NCBI RefSeq assembly: GCF_023856365.1
Contig: NW_026042475.1
Span: 124,001 to 188,000, forward strand
DNA: 64,000 nucleotides
Source of the DNA: Brienomyrus brachyistius
Lineage: Eukaryota > Chordata > Actinopteri > Osteoglossiformes > Mormyridae
Reading direction: 5' to 3'
The translations under genes and the position numbers were made by a program. This document shows positions 34,064-49,706 of the stretch, piece by piece. Each line of letters begins with the position of its first letter. Position 1 is the stretch's first letter. The notes under the pieces were generated by a model, which made no database searches, was not told the origin of the DNA, and saw nothing but the letters and a program-made list of their open reading frames with translations.

Positions 34064-35304
34064 CCCCCTGCGGCCCCAGAGCCCGAGCAGCCGTCTCCGC
34101 TGCCTGCAGCTACCGCGCCCACGTCCGAGGCGCTTTCCCTGCCTGCAGCTCCCGGGCAGGCGCCCCCTCTGCAGCCTGCAGCTCCAGTCCCTGGCCCCAC
34201 TCCAGTCCCTTCTCCCCCTGTGACTCTGGTACCCTCACCCCGACGAGCCCGACCCCGGCCGCAGGTCCTTATGTCTGTGTCCCATAAGGGGAGAGGACAC
34301 AGACGCACGGCTGGGGTCCCACCCGCCCAGCCCCCTGGCTCGCCCTCCCTCGCCGGCGCTAGGGCTTGGTCGGCACCTGCGGGTCCTGGCCCTCCGGGTC
34401 GGCTGTCGTCTGCGGGTCCCCCTCCGCGGCCTCGTCGCCCTGCCTCGGTCCCTCCTCCGGCGTCTTATCGGTTGCCTGCGGGCCCCCCGACGGCGGCTCC
34501 TCATTCGCCTGCTGGTCCTCCCGCTCTGGCGTGTCGGAGGACGTCGCCGTCTGCTGCGGCTCCCCCTCTCTCCTTGCCCTCGCCAGGGTCCCTTCCAGCT
34601 CCTTCGTCCCCTTCCCTGGTCTCCCCTCCGACTCCCTCCTTCGTCCCTGCGTCTGTCCCTCACCCCGTCTCCTCGGCCCCTCCGGCTCCGGCCTCCCGGC
34701 CGCCTGCAGCCCTTCCGGCTGCCTCCCGTCGCCCGCTGGGTCTCCCTCGGGCTCCTCTTGGTTCCCCCTCCTTCTCTCCCTGGCCTCCCGTCTTTGTCCC
34801 TCCTGCCTCTGCTCCCCCTCGCTTTGTTCCTCCTGTCTCTGTCCCTCCTCTCTTTGTCCCTCGTCCCTCTGGCTTCTGCTCCTCTTTCCCCGATGTTCCC
34901 TTCGTTCACTCCCGGTCCTTTTGTCCTGCCTGTTCCCTCCGTGTCCCCCTTTCTGATCTGTTTCTCTGCCTTTCCTGTCTTATGTCAAGTCTTGTCCTGG
35001 CTCCTTCCCCTGTGCCAGTTCTGTCTGTCCGTTCTGTTCCCTGTCCCTCATTAATGAGGTTTTATATAGATATACATATATGCCCGGCTTGTCCGCTCCT
35101 CGTGTGTGCCACGCCCCCTGATTACCCACGTGTGCTTCCCTGATCGTCTCCTGCTTTGCCCGATTACTTTGATTAGTCATGACCTATTTTAAGTCCTGGT
35201 CTTACCTGTTTGCCCTGTCCGTCATTGTAGTTTGTCAATGCCTGCGTTCCGTCCTGCTCTACCCGCTCCGTTTCCCCGATTAAAGACCCGTTTTCACAAA
35301 CACA
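34064..35304 (+). other. GC-rich proline/serine-rich block, module 2
   Basis: Copy of the module 1 block, with the open frame 34061-35143 and ATTAAA at 35279-35284. Confidence 0.4.
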
Positions 35305-35332
35305 AAAAAAACTATATGTATACATATACATA

Positions 35333-36500
35333 CACTGAACAAAAATATAAACGCAACACTTTTGTTTTTGCTCCCATTTTTCATGAGATGGACTTAAAGA
35401 TCTACAATTCATTCCAGATACACAATATTACCATTTCTCTCAAACATTTCTCACAAATCAGTCTAAATGTGTGATAGTGAGCACTTCTGCTTTGCTGAGA
35501 TAATCCATCCCACCTCACAGGTGTGCCACATCAAGATGCTGATCTGACATCATGGGTAGTGCACAGGTGTACCTTATACTGCCCACAATAAAAGGCCACC
35601 CTGGAATGTGCAGTTTTGTCTCACAGCAAAATGCCACAGATGCCACAAGCATTGAGGGAGCGTGCAATTGGCATGCTGACAGCAGGAATGTCAACCAGAT
35701 CTGTTGCTCGTGCATTGAATGTTCATTTCTCAACCATAAGCCGTCTCCAAAGGCGTTTCAGAGAATATGGCAGTACATCCAACCGGCCTCACAACCGCAG
35801 ACCACGTGTAACCACACCAGCCCAGGACCTCCACATCCAGCAGGTTCACCTCCAAGATCGTCTGAGACCAGCCACTCAGACAGATGATGCACGGCCCCAT
35901 GTTGCAAGGATCTGTACACAGTTCTTGGAAGCTGAAAATGTCCCAGTTCTTGCATGGCCAGCATACTCACCGGACATGTCACCCGTTGAGCATGTTTGGG
36001 ATGTGCTTGACCGGCGTATACGACAGCGTGTACCAGTTCCCACTAATATCCAACAACTTCGCACAGCCATTGAAGAGGAGTGGACCAACATTCCACAGGC
36101 CACAATTGACAATCTGATAAACTCTATGCGAAGAAGATGTGTTGCATTGTATGAGGCAAATGGTGGTCACACCAGATACTGACCGGTTCTGAGTCCCCAG
36201 ACCCCCAATAAAGCAAAAAACTGCACATTCCAGGGTGGCCTTTTATTGTGGGCAGTATAAGGTACACCTGTGCACTACCCATGATGTCAGATCAGCATCT
36301 TGATGTGGCACACCTGTGAGGTGGGATGGATTATCTCAGCAAAGCAGAAGTGCTCACTATCACACATTTAGACTGATTTGTGAGAAATGTTTGAGAGAAA
36401 TGGTAATATTGTGTATCTGGAATGAATTGTAGGTCTTTAAGTCCATCTCATGAAAAATGGGAGCAGAAACAAGAGTGTTGCGTTTATATTTTTGTTCAGT
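35333..36500 (+). mobile_element. Tc1-like non-autonomous transposon, module 2
   Basis: Same element at the same insertion site as in module 1: inherited by duplication, not a second transposition. Confidence 0.9.
35631..36182 (+). pseudogene. Tc1-like transposase with catalytic-core deletion, module 2
   Basis: Same 183-codon frame as in module 1, keeping the helix-turn-helix region and the D(34)E pair but lacking the first catalytic D. Confidence 0.85.
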
Positions 36501-40880
<4,380 letters not shown>

Positions 40881-40961
40881 TAATAATAATAAAAATAATT
40901 TTGAATGTGTATTCAAATAAGTTTGAATGTGTGTGAACTATATATAAATATATATATACAC

Positions 40962-40993
40962 ATGCATATACAGAAATATATACACACACACAC

Positions 40994-41026
<33 letters not shown>

Positions 41027-41055
41027 CACACACTCACATAAACACATACACACAC
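40962..41055. repeat. (CA)n/(TA)n microsatellite, module 3
   Basis: Same compound tract, with a longer central TA run than in module 1. Confidence 0.9.
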
Positions 41056-41061
41056 TGTGTA

Positions 41062-41429
41062 CAGTCTTATGCAAAGGTTTGGCACCCCTTGACAAATAAC
41101 ATCTTTTCAATTACAAAAGCAACAATATCAGTTAATACAGTCTCTTTAGGAACTGGGGGAAAAATACACAATATTTTCAGCAAACATTGATGAATAGTTA
41201 CTTTTTATGCCATAAATTGAACAAAATTACAAAATAAAAACATTATTATGGCACTCTGCAAAAGTTTGGGCACCCTACGTAATCAGTACTTAGTAACACC
41301 TCCTCTGCCAGATATCACAGCTTACAAGCGCTTCTTATAGCCAGCTGAAAGGCTTTCAGTTCTTGTACTTGGGATTTTCTCACATTCTTCCTTGCAAAAG
41401 GCTTCTAGTTCTGTAATATTCTAATATAT
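41062..41429 (-). pseudogene. Tc1-like transposase relic, module 3
   Basis: Coding remnant 41426 to 41283, with the same in-frame stop as modules 1 and 2. Confidence 0.75.
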
Positions 41430-42058
41430 CAAGGGCTGTATTGTCAAATAGGAGATCGGCAGCATTCTCCCACCTGAGAAAACTGTACTACAATGCCCTT
41501 GATAGTGTGTAGAAACACACTCGTCAGCTCTAGTCCTCCTGTAACAACGCAAAAGGACTGGCAACCCTCAGGTATTTATGCGTGCGATTGTATGATAAAT
41601 TCACCCTGACAGTCTCACACTTCTCTTGGTACCAACAGGTCTCATGGAATATATAAAAGGCAACTGCAACAATTATACTCGGCACTAAACATCGAGGCAC
41701 GGAAATGCAGCAGAGCTTGTGTATTTCTCAGGATGCATTCTAGTAAAATGCCCGGAAAATGAGCTAAAGACATATTTCAAGGGGCACTATATAAAACCGA
41801 TGGAAATTTTACTGATTAAATAAAAGGAAAAGCATCGTTTGAAAAATCACAAATGTTTCTAAGATTCAATGCATCGCTTTTTGACCACATCATAGCGATG
41901 AACACATCATTGTTCCTGACAATGTCCTAATACAGAAATAAAACTTTATGTTGGTAAACTCAAAAAGCCTTCAGCTGTCACACTGGCTAACGATCTCAAA
42001 CGATTATAAAGCAGCATTTTGAAAAGCGCTGTTTTAAAATAACAGATACAACACTTAC

Positions 42059-42347
42059 CTTGTCTTCTGGCCAAATGCTTTTCACGGCTTGGCACTCCAA
42101 CGGTGCTGAAACGAAATTTGTATTTCCTCCTACCTCGTTGGCCCTTCAGTTCTTCTTTTCTCCCTTTGGATGTTTTTTTCCTTCTTCTTTGGATATTGTT
42201 TTTTATTTTTGTTTGTTTTTTTTTACTTTGCATGTTTTTCCTTCTTCGGATATTATTTTTTTGGCTTATTTTTTTAGACGATGTTTTTTTCGTCTTCTTT
42301 AAAAATTGATTTTTTTCGTCTTCTTTAAATATTGTTTTTTTTTTCAT
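42059..42347 (-). CDS. putative lysine/arginine-rich first exon, module 3
   Basis: ATG at 42347-42345, donor AAG|GTAAGT after 42059; sequence as in module 1. The frame is kept although the downstream cargo differs from modules 1 and 2. Confidence 0.35.
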
Positions 42348-42438
42348 CCTTTTGATGTTGTTTTACGGAACAAGAGCCGTACAGTGCTACTCTATCAGGA
42401 GGTAGCGCCAACTGAACGCCTTGAAGCAGTACCCAGCT

Positions 42439-42538
42439 CTTTTATAGGGAGCGTCAACCCGAAGTCAAGTTCTAGAACGTTGCACTCACTTTTCATTGGT
42501 TTCCCAGCTATGCTGTCAGAATAATGTTTGCTGATTGG
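42439..42538 (-). promoter_or_regulatory. CCAAT/HSE/TATA promoter-like region, module 3
   Basis: All four motifs are conserved at unchanged spacing. Confidence 0.5.
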
Positions 42539-43013
42539 TCGAAAATTTTAAAACGTACCCGAGTACTGTAAAAAAAACTCAAGATCTTGCTACCCTACGG
42601 AGCACCCATAAGGTGATTTTTTTTATACGTTATATGCAGCTATTTGTAGCAGGCCGTAATTAGACTAATCCACCCTTTGTCAATAAAGCCAACAAGAGAA
42701 CAGGTTGCCCAAAGTTTGCTCAGGTACACGCCACAGCACAACCTTAAAAACACATCCAGCACAAATCACACTAGTGAATGACACAGCAAATCACAGCAAT
42801 AAAAAAGACCCCTATGGGCAATCCAGCACCCAGACTACAGGTGCCAAAAGGCCCAGCCTGCCTAATAATGAACCCAAAATATACATACAACAAAGAAAAA
42901 GACACAAACAAAAAAGAAAATAAAACTAGCCAGCTGCTCCCACTAAACCCCGCTCCCGAGGCCACTAAGCCGGCTGGCTTGATAATACACGATACAACCT
43001 CAGATAAAACATA

Positions 43014-43087
43014 TTAAAGCAACACCAGGGAGGTTTACAACCTGATCCTTAAAATTATCGACCCGTAATTCCACCTTGAAAACCCCT
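43014..43087 (+). repeat. 75-bp direct repeat, left copy
   Basis: TATTAAAGCAACACCAGGGA, then GGTTTACA and ATCCTTAAAAT. It pairs with 44340-44413 in the same orientation, 1.33 kb apart, at roughly 90% identity by eye. The pair brackets the integrase relic but is too short and wrongly placed for LTRs. Confidence 0.75.
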
Positions 43088-43113
43088 AAAGAACAGTAGT
43101 TTACCCCATGACT

Positions 43114-43292
43114 CACTGCCCCATTCAAACAAAAAAAAAACAGGTTTTTGGGGTAACCTTTAGGTCAGCTCTTCAAAACCAGGTATGAGGACTCTTCAGC
43201 TAATCAGTCCTCTAATTAGAAATCTAATTAGGGAGTTGCAGCGAAAACCTGCATACACACCGGCCCTTTGCGGATAAGATTGTTCACCCCTG
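43114..43292 (-). mobile_element. hAT-like MITE end, module 3
   Basis: Same CAGGGGTGAACAATCTTATC end as in module 1. Confidence 0.45.
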
Positions 43293-43721
43293 AAACAAGC
43301 AAACAGAAAGGCTGCTACACTGCAAATTCAATATGCCCGCCGATGCTCCACCAAATCTATCAGGACCCTGCCTGTCTTTCCCGTGCCTGCTCCTTTGCCA
43401 ATATGCCCTACCATCGGAACATGCACAGCCATCTCGCCCCGGCTATGCCTCCAGTCCGAACTGCAGTTCCTATACCTGCCTATAATTGCCTGGCTACAAT
43501 CCATCCCCCAAAATGAAATTGATGACCCAACGATCACAGCTAAGAATTCTATCCCCAAACCACTGGTCTTCCTCCCCAACCGAACGATCATTCACTGACC
43601 GTGGTAACTTATAAGGGTTGGTATGATGACCAGTGGTGGACCTCACCGAACGTTTAACTGGTCTCTACACCTCGGGGGGGACATAACCTCCTCCATTATA
43701 CGAGGCCTACTTGTGGATGCT

Positions 43722-44285
43722 CTATTGCGACCCCTCCCACCAGCCCTGTCCCCGTAAAATCACAGAGTCCTCATCCGATTCCATTTCTGTTGCCCCTGTG
43801 GGCAACCCAGACTCAGGAGACATTACCAGAACATCTTCCCCTGACATAACAACCCCCTGTGGTACTGGACGCAACTCTGTTCGGTGAACTTGACGGACAA
43901 CCCCGTCCCCCTCCATTGGAGTTGCAGAGTAAACTGCACCCTGATCTTGGGGACACCGAACTACCATATACAAACAGGCATCCCAATGATCCTGTATTTT
44001 ACCTCGAACATGGTTCCGCAAACACACCAGCTGACCTTCATCAAACCCCTAATCATTAACCAACTCATTGTGTTTCCGATTTCGTGGTGTGGCTTGTTCC
44101 TCCAACTAAGCCTTCACATACTCTTGAAGCACCTGCAAACTTTCCTGATGGTTTTGTACCCATTCCTCCAAAGGTCCACCATACTGACTGATCCCGGCAG
44201 GAGCCTGAAGATAGTGTATCGGTAATCGAGGCTCACAGCCAGACCTTAAATAAAAAGGCATCATCCAGTCATTTGGTGGGGTGTA
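43722..44285 (-). pseudogene. Ty3/gypsy integrase C-terminal relic, longer copy
   Basis: The minus strand encodes, in order, a segment before the tail (NDWMMPFYLRSGCEPRLPIH), a basic helix (ATPRNRKHNELV), and the C-terminal barrel-like tail (GQLVCLRNHVRGKIQDHWDA, then RCPQDQGAVY and VRQVHRTELRP), ending at 43722. This matches the end of integrases of fish Ty3/gypsy elements. Two in-frame TAG codons (44108-44106 and 44051-44049) kill it. The zinc-binding and catalytic D,D-35-E parts of integrase, and reverse transcriptase, are absent. Confidence 0.7.
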
Positions 44286-44339
44286 GTATTGTAAGCTTCT
44301 CTGCTGGAGGAAGTGTGTGAAGCAAATTGTGCAAAAAAA

Positions 44340-44413
44340 ATATTAAAGCAACACCAGGGAGGTTTACATCTAGATCCTTAAAATGATCGACCTGCAATTC
44401 CACCTTGAAAATC
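44340..44413 (+). repeat. 75-bp direct repeat, right copy
   Basis: Diverged partner of 43014-43087 (ACATCTAGATCC where the other has ACAACCTGATCC). Missing from modules 1 and 2 because it lies within their 3.4-kb deletion. Confidence 0.75.
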
Positions 44414-45195
44414 CAATTACCATATAAAGGATACAAGATGTAAAGATGACAAATGACATGGCACACATTTGTTGTTTAGACTGTTGTGTCAGGTTAATTG
44501 AAAGCTGAAGGATCTTAGTGTTTACTAGTCTAAGTAACAGAATGTCTAAACACTGTGCTTGCCTTTATGGGTTTTTAAGCAGAACATATAGGTATAGAAA
44601 CATATTAACATTACGTTTCACGATTCACTGACTGGAGAATAGGAGAATATACACATCAATATTACTACTTAAGTTAACTAACCCTAATCCCAACCCCTAT
44701 TGGCACGGAGCCCGCCAGGGTTCAGGTGAGATATAAATCTGTAATCTGTATCAATGGTTTTGCTATCCATACCCACCCTATTAATGTTAGCTTCCCAGGG
44801 TTTCTTGTTAGACAAGCTCTGTGTCTCTCTATACCCCCATTTACTGCACGACTGATTGTCCATTTATAAAGAATCAAATAGGGTGAAGATGGTTTTAGTT
44901 TACAATTACTCTGGAAGGTGACCAGATTAAAAAAAACTAAATACCATGCCTACGTGTATGTAATCTCCATCACAGTCCCCATTTTCCCCATAATCCTCGT
45001 TTTGATAGTGCCAATTTGTGTAATGTGAGTTTTTTTTTTTTTTTAAAAACTGTTATAGAAGAACATACTGGATGCCACATGTGTACAATTACCCCTTTCT
45101 AATTAGTGGGGTCCGTTGTGTCAGCTACAGCCTTTACTAACATACACATAAGTATACAGTCTTACAGCACTTTTGTTTTCCTTTTGTATTTAATG
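44414..45195. other. no gene recognised
   Basis: AT-rich unique-looking sequence with a poly-T run near 45030. The last ~60 bases before the SINE belong to the dispersed repeat seen reversed at 12754 onward (TTTAATGGTTTTCCAT). Confidence 0.5.
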
Positions 45196-45583
45196 GTTTT
45201 CCATTTAGGGGGCAGCATGGTGGTGCAGTGGTTAGCACTGTTGCCTCACACCTCTAGGGCCCGGGTTCGAGTCTCCACCTGGGTCACATGTGTGTGGAGT
45301 TTGCATGTTCTACCCATGTCATCGTGGGGTTTCCTCCGGGTACTCTGGTTTCCCCCACAGTCCAAAAACATGCTGAGGCTAATTGGAGTTGCTAAATTGC
45401 CCATAGGAGTGTATGCGTGAGTGAATAGTGTGTGAGTGTGCCCTGCGATGGGCTGGCCCGCCATCCTGAGTTGTTCCCTGTCTCGTGCCCATTGCTTCCG
45501 GGATAGGCTCCAGACCCCCCGCGATCCAGTAGGATAAGCGGTTTGGAAAATGGATGGATGGATGGATGGACAGTTTTCCATTT
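45196..45583 (+). mobile_element. tRNA-derived SINE with L2-like tail and 11-bp target duplication
   Basis: The body is 45208-45570. The head has Pol III boxes: A box TGGTGCAGTGG and B box GGTTCGAGTCT (45264-45274). It is followed by the conserved fish SINE middle (GTGTGGAGTTTGCATGTTCT, TTTCCTCCGGGTACTCTGGT, CCCACAGTCCAAAAACATGC) and an L2-like 3' tail GGATAAGCGGTTTGGAAAAT with (GGAT)n. Flanks are identical: GTTTTCCATTT at 45196-45206 and 45573-45583. The insertion is inside the dispersed repeat whose uninterrupted form is at 12318-12754. Confidence 0.85.
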
Positions 45584-45850
45584 GAGGAATTAGCAAAAAA
45601 CTGCAGTGCATGATGGGTAGGATCTAAAGGCTGCCTAACGCCCTTAATTTGTTTGCAATTTCGCCAGGTAGGCTACCTTCTTTAAACTGCGTTTTGCTAG
45701 ACTACACATTTCGAGATGTTTTATTGTAGTCTTGGTAAATATATATATATAGTTTAGCCTAACCCAGCCACTTAAGGGAGCAAGCCAGCTCAGGTAGGTG
45801 CCAGTCCCAAGCCCGGATTAATGGAGAGGGTTGGCGTCAAGAAATAAAGA
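45574..45850 (-). repeat. dispersed repeat, SINE-interrupted copy, inverted relative to module 1
   Basis: Reverse complement of 12318-12754 with gaps: CAAAAAACTGCAGTGCATGA, TAGGCTACCTTCTTTAAACT and CCCGGATTAATGGAGAGGGT are shared. The SINE sits at its right-hand end in repeat orientation. Confidence 0.65.
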
Positions 45851-46420
45851 GAAATAAAGACAACTAATACTCCTAGTTTGCGAGATCTGACTGCAATGGC
45901 AGCACTGCTACAAGGGTGTGGATAAATCTATACAAATATCACCTGCATGCACATTACTTCTTTTACAATAACCAACTCCTGATCCATACTGTTAGTCGTG
46001 AAAAAAAAAACTATCGTGTACATAGAGGCCCTGTGTAAAAAGATAACTGCCAAGGAAAAGATCAAAAACATTTATTTCAAGGATACAAAGTTTTTATGGT
46101 CATGTACAGTGTACAGTGCAATTCTTATTTGATTAACTTGAATGTCTCCACAGACTAGACGATTAAACAAATAAAGCAGCGCAACATTACAATAACTAAT
46201 AACAAATAAACAAAGCTCACGAGTACTATTACAGTATTTATATCATTTATTTAAACTTAATTTTACCAGGTAAATTAACTACAAAGCAGTTACCACTGCT
46301 TTACCTGCTTCTCGGGAGAAATAGCAGATATACGTCATGTATGTGACTAAATTCTTAAGCCAATAAGGGCAAAGTTGTGTCGTAATGGAGGCGGATCCAG
46401 TTTGTGCAGCCGGTTAAAGA
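45851..46420. other. no gene recognised
   Basis: AT-rich sequence without repeats or reading frames I can assign. Confidence 0.5.
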
Positions 46421-46697
46421 CACTACGGGCATGTAAATGGAGAACGAAATTATAGTTATACCGAATCTCCTACACACAATACCAAGGTTACCAACTTTGG
46501 TCAGCTGACCGGAGTGAGACGTTCAATTCCCGTAAGATTTCTTTGCGCCAGCCTGAGAGTCTGAAAACACGTCACACCAGATGCATGAGAGATGGAAACC
46601 TGGGATATTCAGTCGAATCAGATCAAATATGATGCTAAGTTAGTACTAAGTTAAAATATGTTCCGGACTTGTAACATGCACCCATGATTTGGAACAG
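46421..46697 (+). repeat. 280-bp direct repeat, MITE-free copy
   Basis: From GGGCATGTAAATGGAGAACG to ATGATTTGGAACAG. Repeated at 47127-47391 at high identity. It contains CCAAGGTTACCAACTTTGG, a near-perfect inverted repeat, followed by TCAGCTGACCGGAGTGAGAC, suggesting the end of a further DNA element. It continues without interruption into TCAGCAGGCTGTCTCTGGCC. Confidence 0.7.
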
Positions 46698-47126
46698 TCA
46701 GCAGGCTGTCTCTGGCCACGCCCCCTACACTCGGTCCGGCCCCTGGCTTTTCCTGAATTCTGATTCCTTTAGATAAACATTGACTTCATTGATATTGTTA
46801 TTGATTTATCGACAGACCATCATACTTTTTAGACGTTATAATAACAACACTCTATTGATCCCCAAAGAGAGAAATTCTCTCCTTGCCTGCCCCCTCTTAC
46901 TGTCCATGATACACAAGCACATATGTAGAAAAACGTCAGCTTGGAAGCCAAGGCTGGACTTAACCTACTCTATTCTGGTATTCTGTTCTCCCAAGTAAGG
47001 CATCCCAAGTTCGAATCCAACTTCCGACAAAAGTTCTTCAATCGCTACAGCACAATTTGAGCCACTGATCGGCTTTAATTGCTTTGTTTTATTTTTGCGT
47101 TTCAGGCAAAACTACATAACACTTAA

Positions 47127-47391
47127 AGACACTTCGGGCATGCAAATGGAGAACGAAATTATAGTTATACCGAATCTCCTACACACAATACCAAGGTTAC
47201 CAACTTTGGTCAGCTGGCCGGAGTGAGACGTTTCTCAGGCGCCAGCCTGAGAGTCTGAAAACACGTCACACCAGATGCATGAGAGATGGAAACCTGGGAT
47301 ATTCAGTCGAATCAGATCAAATATGATGCTAAGTTAGTACTAAGTTAAAATATGTTCCGCACTTGTAACATGCAGCCATGATTTGGAACAG
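47127..47391 (+). repeat. 280-bp direct repeat, copy adjoining the MITE
   Basis: Same sequence as 46421-46697 with a short internal change (TTTCTCAGGCGCC in place of CAATTCCCGTAAGATTTC and onward). At its end, after GGAACAG, the tRNA-bearing MITE begins. Confidence 0.7.
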
Positions 47392-47769
47392 CAGCATACC
47401 TGTCAAGGTTTGGATTTGAAAATAAAGGAAATTTTCCGGCACCCGCCGTGAGCCATCCCACCACCGCAACCAGGCTCCAGTATCCCTTACATTTTAAGAC
47501 AGGAAATATAAAATAATATAAATTATATAAAATATAATATAAATATAAATATAAATATATAAAATATATAAAATATATTTTTGGCCACAACCGGGATTCG
47601 AACCCCGGTCTCCCGTGTGAAAGGCGGCGATCTTACCACTACACTATCCAGCAACTATATAATATAAGGGAGATTTACGGGAAAATACTAATACGGGAGG
47701 ACGGCGGGAAAGAGAAGTAAAATACGGTAGTTTCCCGGCCAAAACGGGAGACTTGACAGCCTGAGATGG
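47392..47769 (-). mobile_element. MITE-like element carrying a tRNA-like unit
   Basis: About 378 bp defined by comparison with the uninterrupted sequence at 46691-46705. The left arm has ACCTGTCAAGG and the right arm, reversed, GGCTGTCAAGTCTCCCGTTT, sharing TGTCAAG; the interior has a (TATAAAATA)-rich tract and one tRNA-like unit. Paired ends and GC-rich CCCG/CGGG arms resemble fish hAT-like non-autonomous elements. No clean target duplication is visible. Confidence 0.5.
47583..47653 (-). tRNA. tRNA-Asp-like body with UUC (Glu) anticodon, copy 1
   Basis: The minus strand reads GGATAGTGTAGTGGTAAGAT, CCTTTCAC (anticodon loop), GGGAGACCGGGGTTCGAAT, CCCGG. The A box (TAGTGTAGTGG) and B box (GGTTCGAATCC) are near perfect. 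The body matches vertebrate tRNA-Asp (GGGAGACCGGGGTTCGA is its signature), but the anticodon at 47621-47619 is TTC, read as Glu. There are mismatches at the ends of the anticodon stem and one in the T stem, and the acceptor stem can pair at five of seven positions only with GU pairs. Transcription by Pol III is plausible; use in translation is doubtful. There is no run of four T within a few bases after the 3' end except the AAAAA/TTTTT of the AT tract. Confidence 0.5.
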
Positions 47770-48296
47770 TCAGCAGGCTGTCTCTGGCCACGCCCCCTAC
47801 ACCCTGGCTTTTCCAGCGTGTTCGCGAAAACGACTTCATTATTTATCGACAGACCATCATACTTTTTAGACGTTATAATAACAACACTCTATTGATCCCC
47901 CTCTTACTGTCCATGATACACAATGACGAGACACATGTTCACTAATGACGAGAACTATTCTATTTTTCATGCCGGGTCCTTCAAATCTTACATTTACAAA
48001 TCTTGTTCTTGTTCTCTGCTTTCTCGTTCCCGTAGATATATATTATTATACGGAGATTTACGGAGTCTTCAAAGACGGTCCGGCTCCAGCTCAAGGATCA
48101 CTGTTGCTGTGGTGTAGATCAGCTGATCTGTTTCCAGCTTAGCTTATTTCTTATTTCTCAGGTCAGCTGCTCTTGTATTCAGCCATATATGGGGCTTGGT
48201 ACCCAATCTCGGAATGTGGGGATGATGATATATATATTATATAAAATATAATATAAATATAAATATAAATATATAAAATATATAAAATATATTTTT

Positions 48297-48367
48297 GGCC
48301 ACAACCGGGATTCGAACCCCGGTCTCCCGTGTGAAAGGCGGCGATCTTACCACTACACTATCCAGCA
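48297..48367 (-). tRNA. tRNA-Asp-like, UUC anticodon, copy 2
   Basis: Identical core to copy 1; anticodon at 48335-48333. Preceded on its 3' side by the AT tract with TTTTT. Confidence 0.5.
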
Positions 48368-49017
48368 ACTATATAATATAAGGGAGATTTACGGGAAAAT
48401 ACTAATACGGGAGGACGGCGGGAAAGACAAGTAAAATACGGTAGTTTCCCGGCCAAAACGGGAGACTTGACAGCCTGAGATGGCTGTCTCTGGCCACGCC
48501 CCCTACAGTCGGTCCGGCCCCTGGCTTTTCCAGCGTGTTCGCGAAAACGACTTCATTATTTATCTGATTGATTTATCGACAGACCATCATACTTTTTAGA
48601 CGTTATAATAACAACACTCTATTGATCCCCCTCTTACTGTCCATGATACACAATGACGAGACACATGTTCACTAATGACGAGAACTATTCTATTTTTCAT
48701 GCCGGGTCCTTCAAATCTTACATTTACAAATCTTGTTCTTGTTCTCTGCTTTCTCGTTCCCGTAGATATATATTATTATACGGAGATTTACGGAGTCTTC
48801 AAAGACGGTCCGGCTCCAGCTCAAGGATCACTGTTGCTGTGGTGTAGATCAGCTGATCTGTTTCCAGCTTAGCTTATTTCTTATTTCTCAGGTCAGCTGC
48901 TCTTGTATTCAGCCATATATGGGGCTTGGTACCCAATCTCGGAATGTGGGGATGATGATATATATATTATATAAAATATAATATAAATATAAATATAAAT
49001 ATATAAAATATATTTTT

Positions 49018-49088
49018 GGCCACAACCGGGATTCGAACCCCGGTCTCCCGTGTGAAAGGCGGCGATCTTACCACTACACTATCCAGCA
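49018..49088 (-). tRNA. tRNA-Asp-like, UUC anticodon, copy 3
   Basis: Identical core; anticodon at 49056-49054. Its 5' flank differs slightly (CTATTATAATAT instead of CTATATAATAT). Confidence 0.5.
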
Positions 49089-49706
49089 ACTATTATAATA
49101 TAAGGGAGATTTACGGGAAAATACTAATACGGGAGGACGGCGGGAAATACGGTAGTTTCCCGGCCAAAACGGGAGACTTGACAGCCTGAGATGGCTTTTC
49201 CAGCGTGTTCGCGAAAACGACTTCATTATTTATCTGATTGATTTATCGACAGACTTCATACTTTTTAGACGTTATAATAACAACACTCTATTGATCCCCC
49301 TCTTACTGTCCATGATACACAATGACGAGACACATGTTCACTAATGACGAGAAATATTCTATTTTTCTATTCATGCCGGGTCCTTCAAATCTTACATTTG
49401 TTCTCTGCCCGTATACGGAGATTTACGGAGTCTCCAGCTCACTGTTGCTGTGGTGTAGATCAGCTGATCTGTAGTAGTCTTCTACGTACATCTTCTAGTA
49501 GACCTTCTGAGGGTACTTCACGCATTCTTGGTCGGAGGGTCCAGGTTTCCAGGTTAGCTCTTGTATTCAGCCTACTAATATATATGGGGCTTGGTACCCA
49601 ATCTCGGAATGTGGGGATGATGATATCTCCCCCCTGACCTGTCGTCCTGGCTCCCCCTTGTCGTAGCAATCGTGTTGTACCTCTAGTTGTGATAGCAGTT
49701 GTTTCT

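Larger units (their letters stand above)
22161..36500. other. module 2, long cargo class, near-identical copy of module 1
   Basis: Same order and orientation as module 1. Differences seen: CCTTGTCCCC to CCCTGTCCCC at 25027, a CGT insertion near 25928, one G fewer in the poly-G run near 26860, and the 35-to-9 base replacement at about 32243. The unannotated stretches match those described for module 1. Confidence 0.9.

Noticed and set aside
43014..44413. The 75-bp repeats as LTRs of the Ty3/gypsy element
   Set aside because: They are far too short, lack TG...CA ends and primer-binding or polypurine tracts, and one lies on the 5' side directly against the truncated integrase.
45106..45611. Open frames on both strands over the SINE
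   Set aside because: They fall entirely within the SINE body and its flanks and have no protein homology that I recognise.
47923..48142. Short plus-strand frames repeated in the tRNA cluster
   Set aside because: They are repeated with the 0.7-kb units, start in several overlapping frames, have no domains, and are destroyed in the later units of the same cluster.
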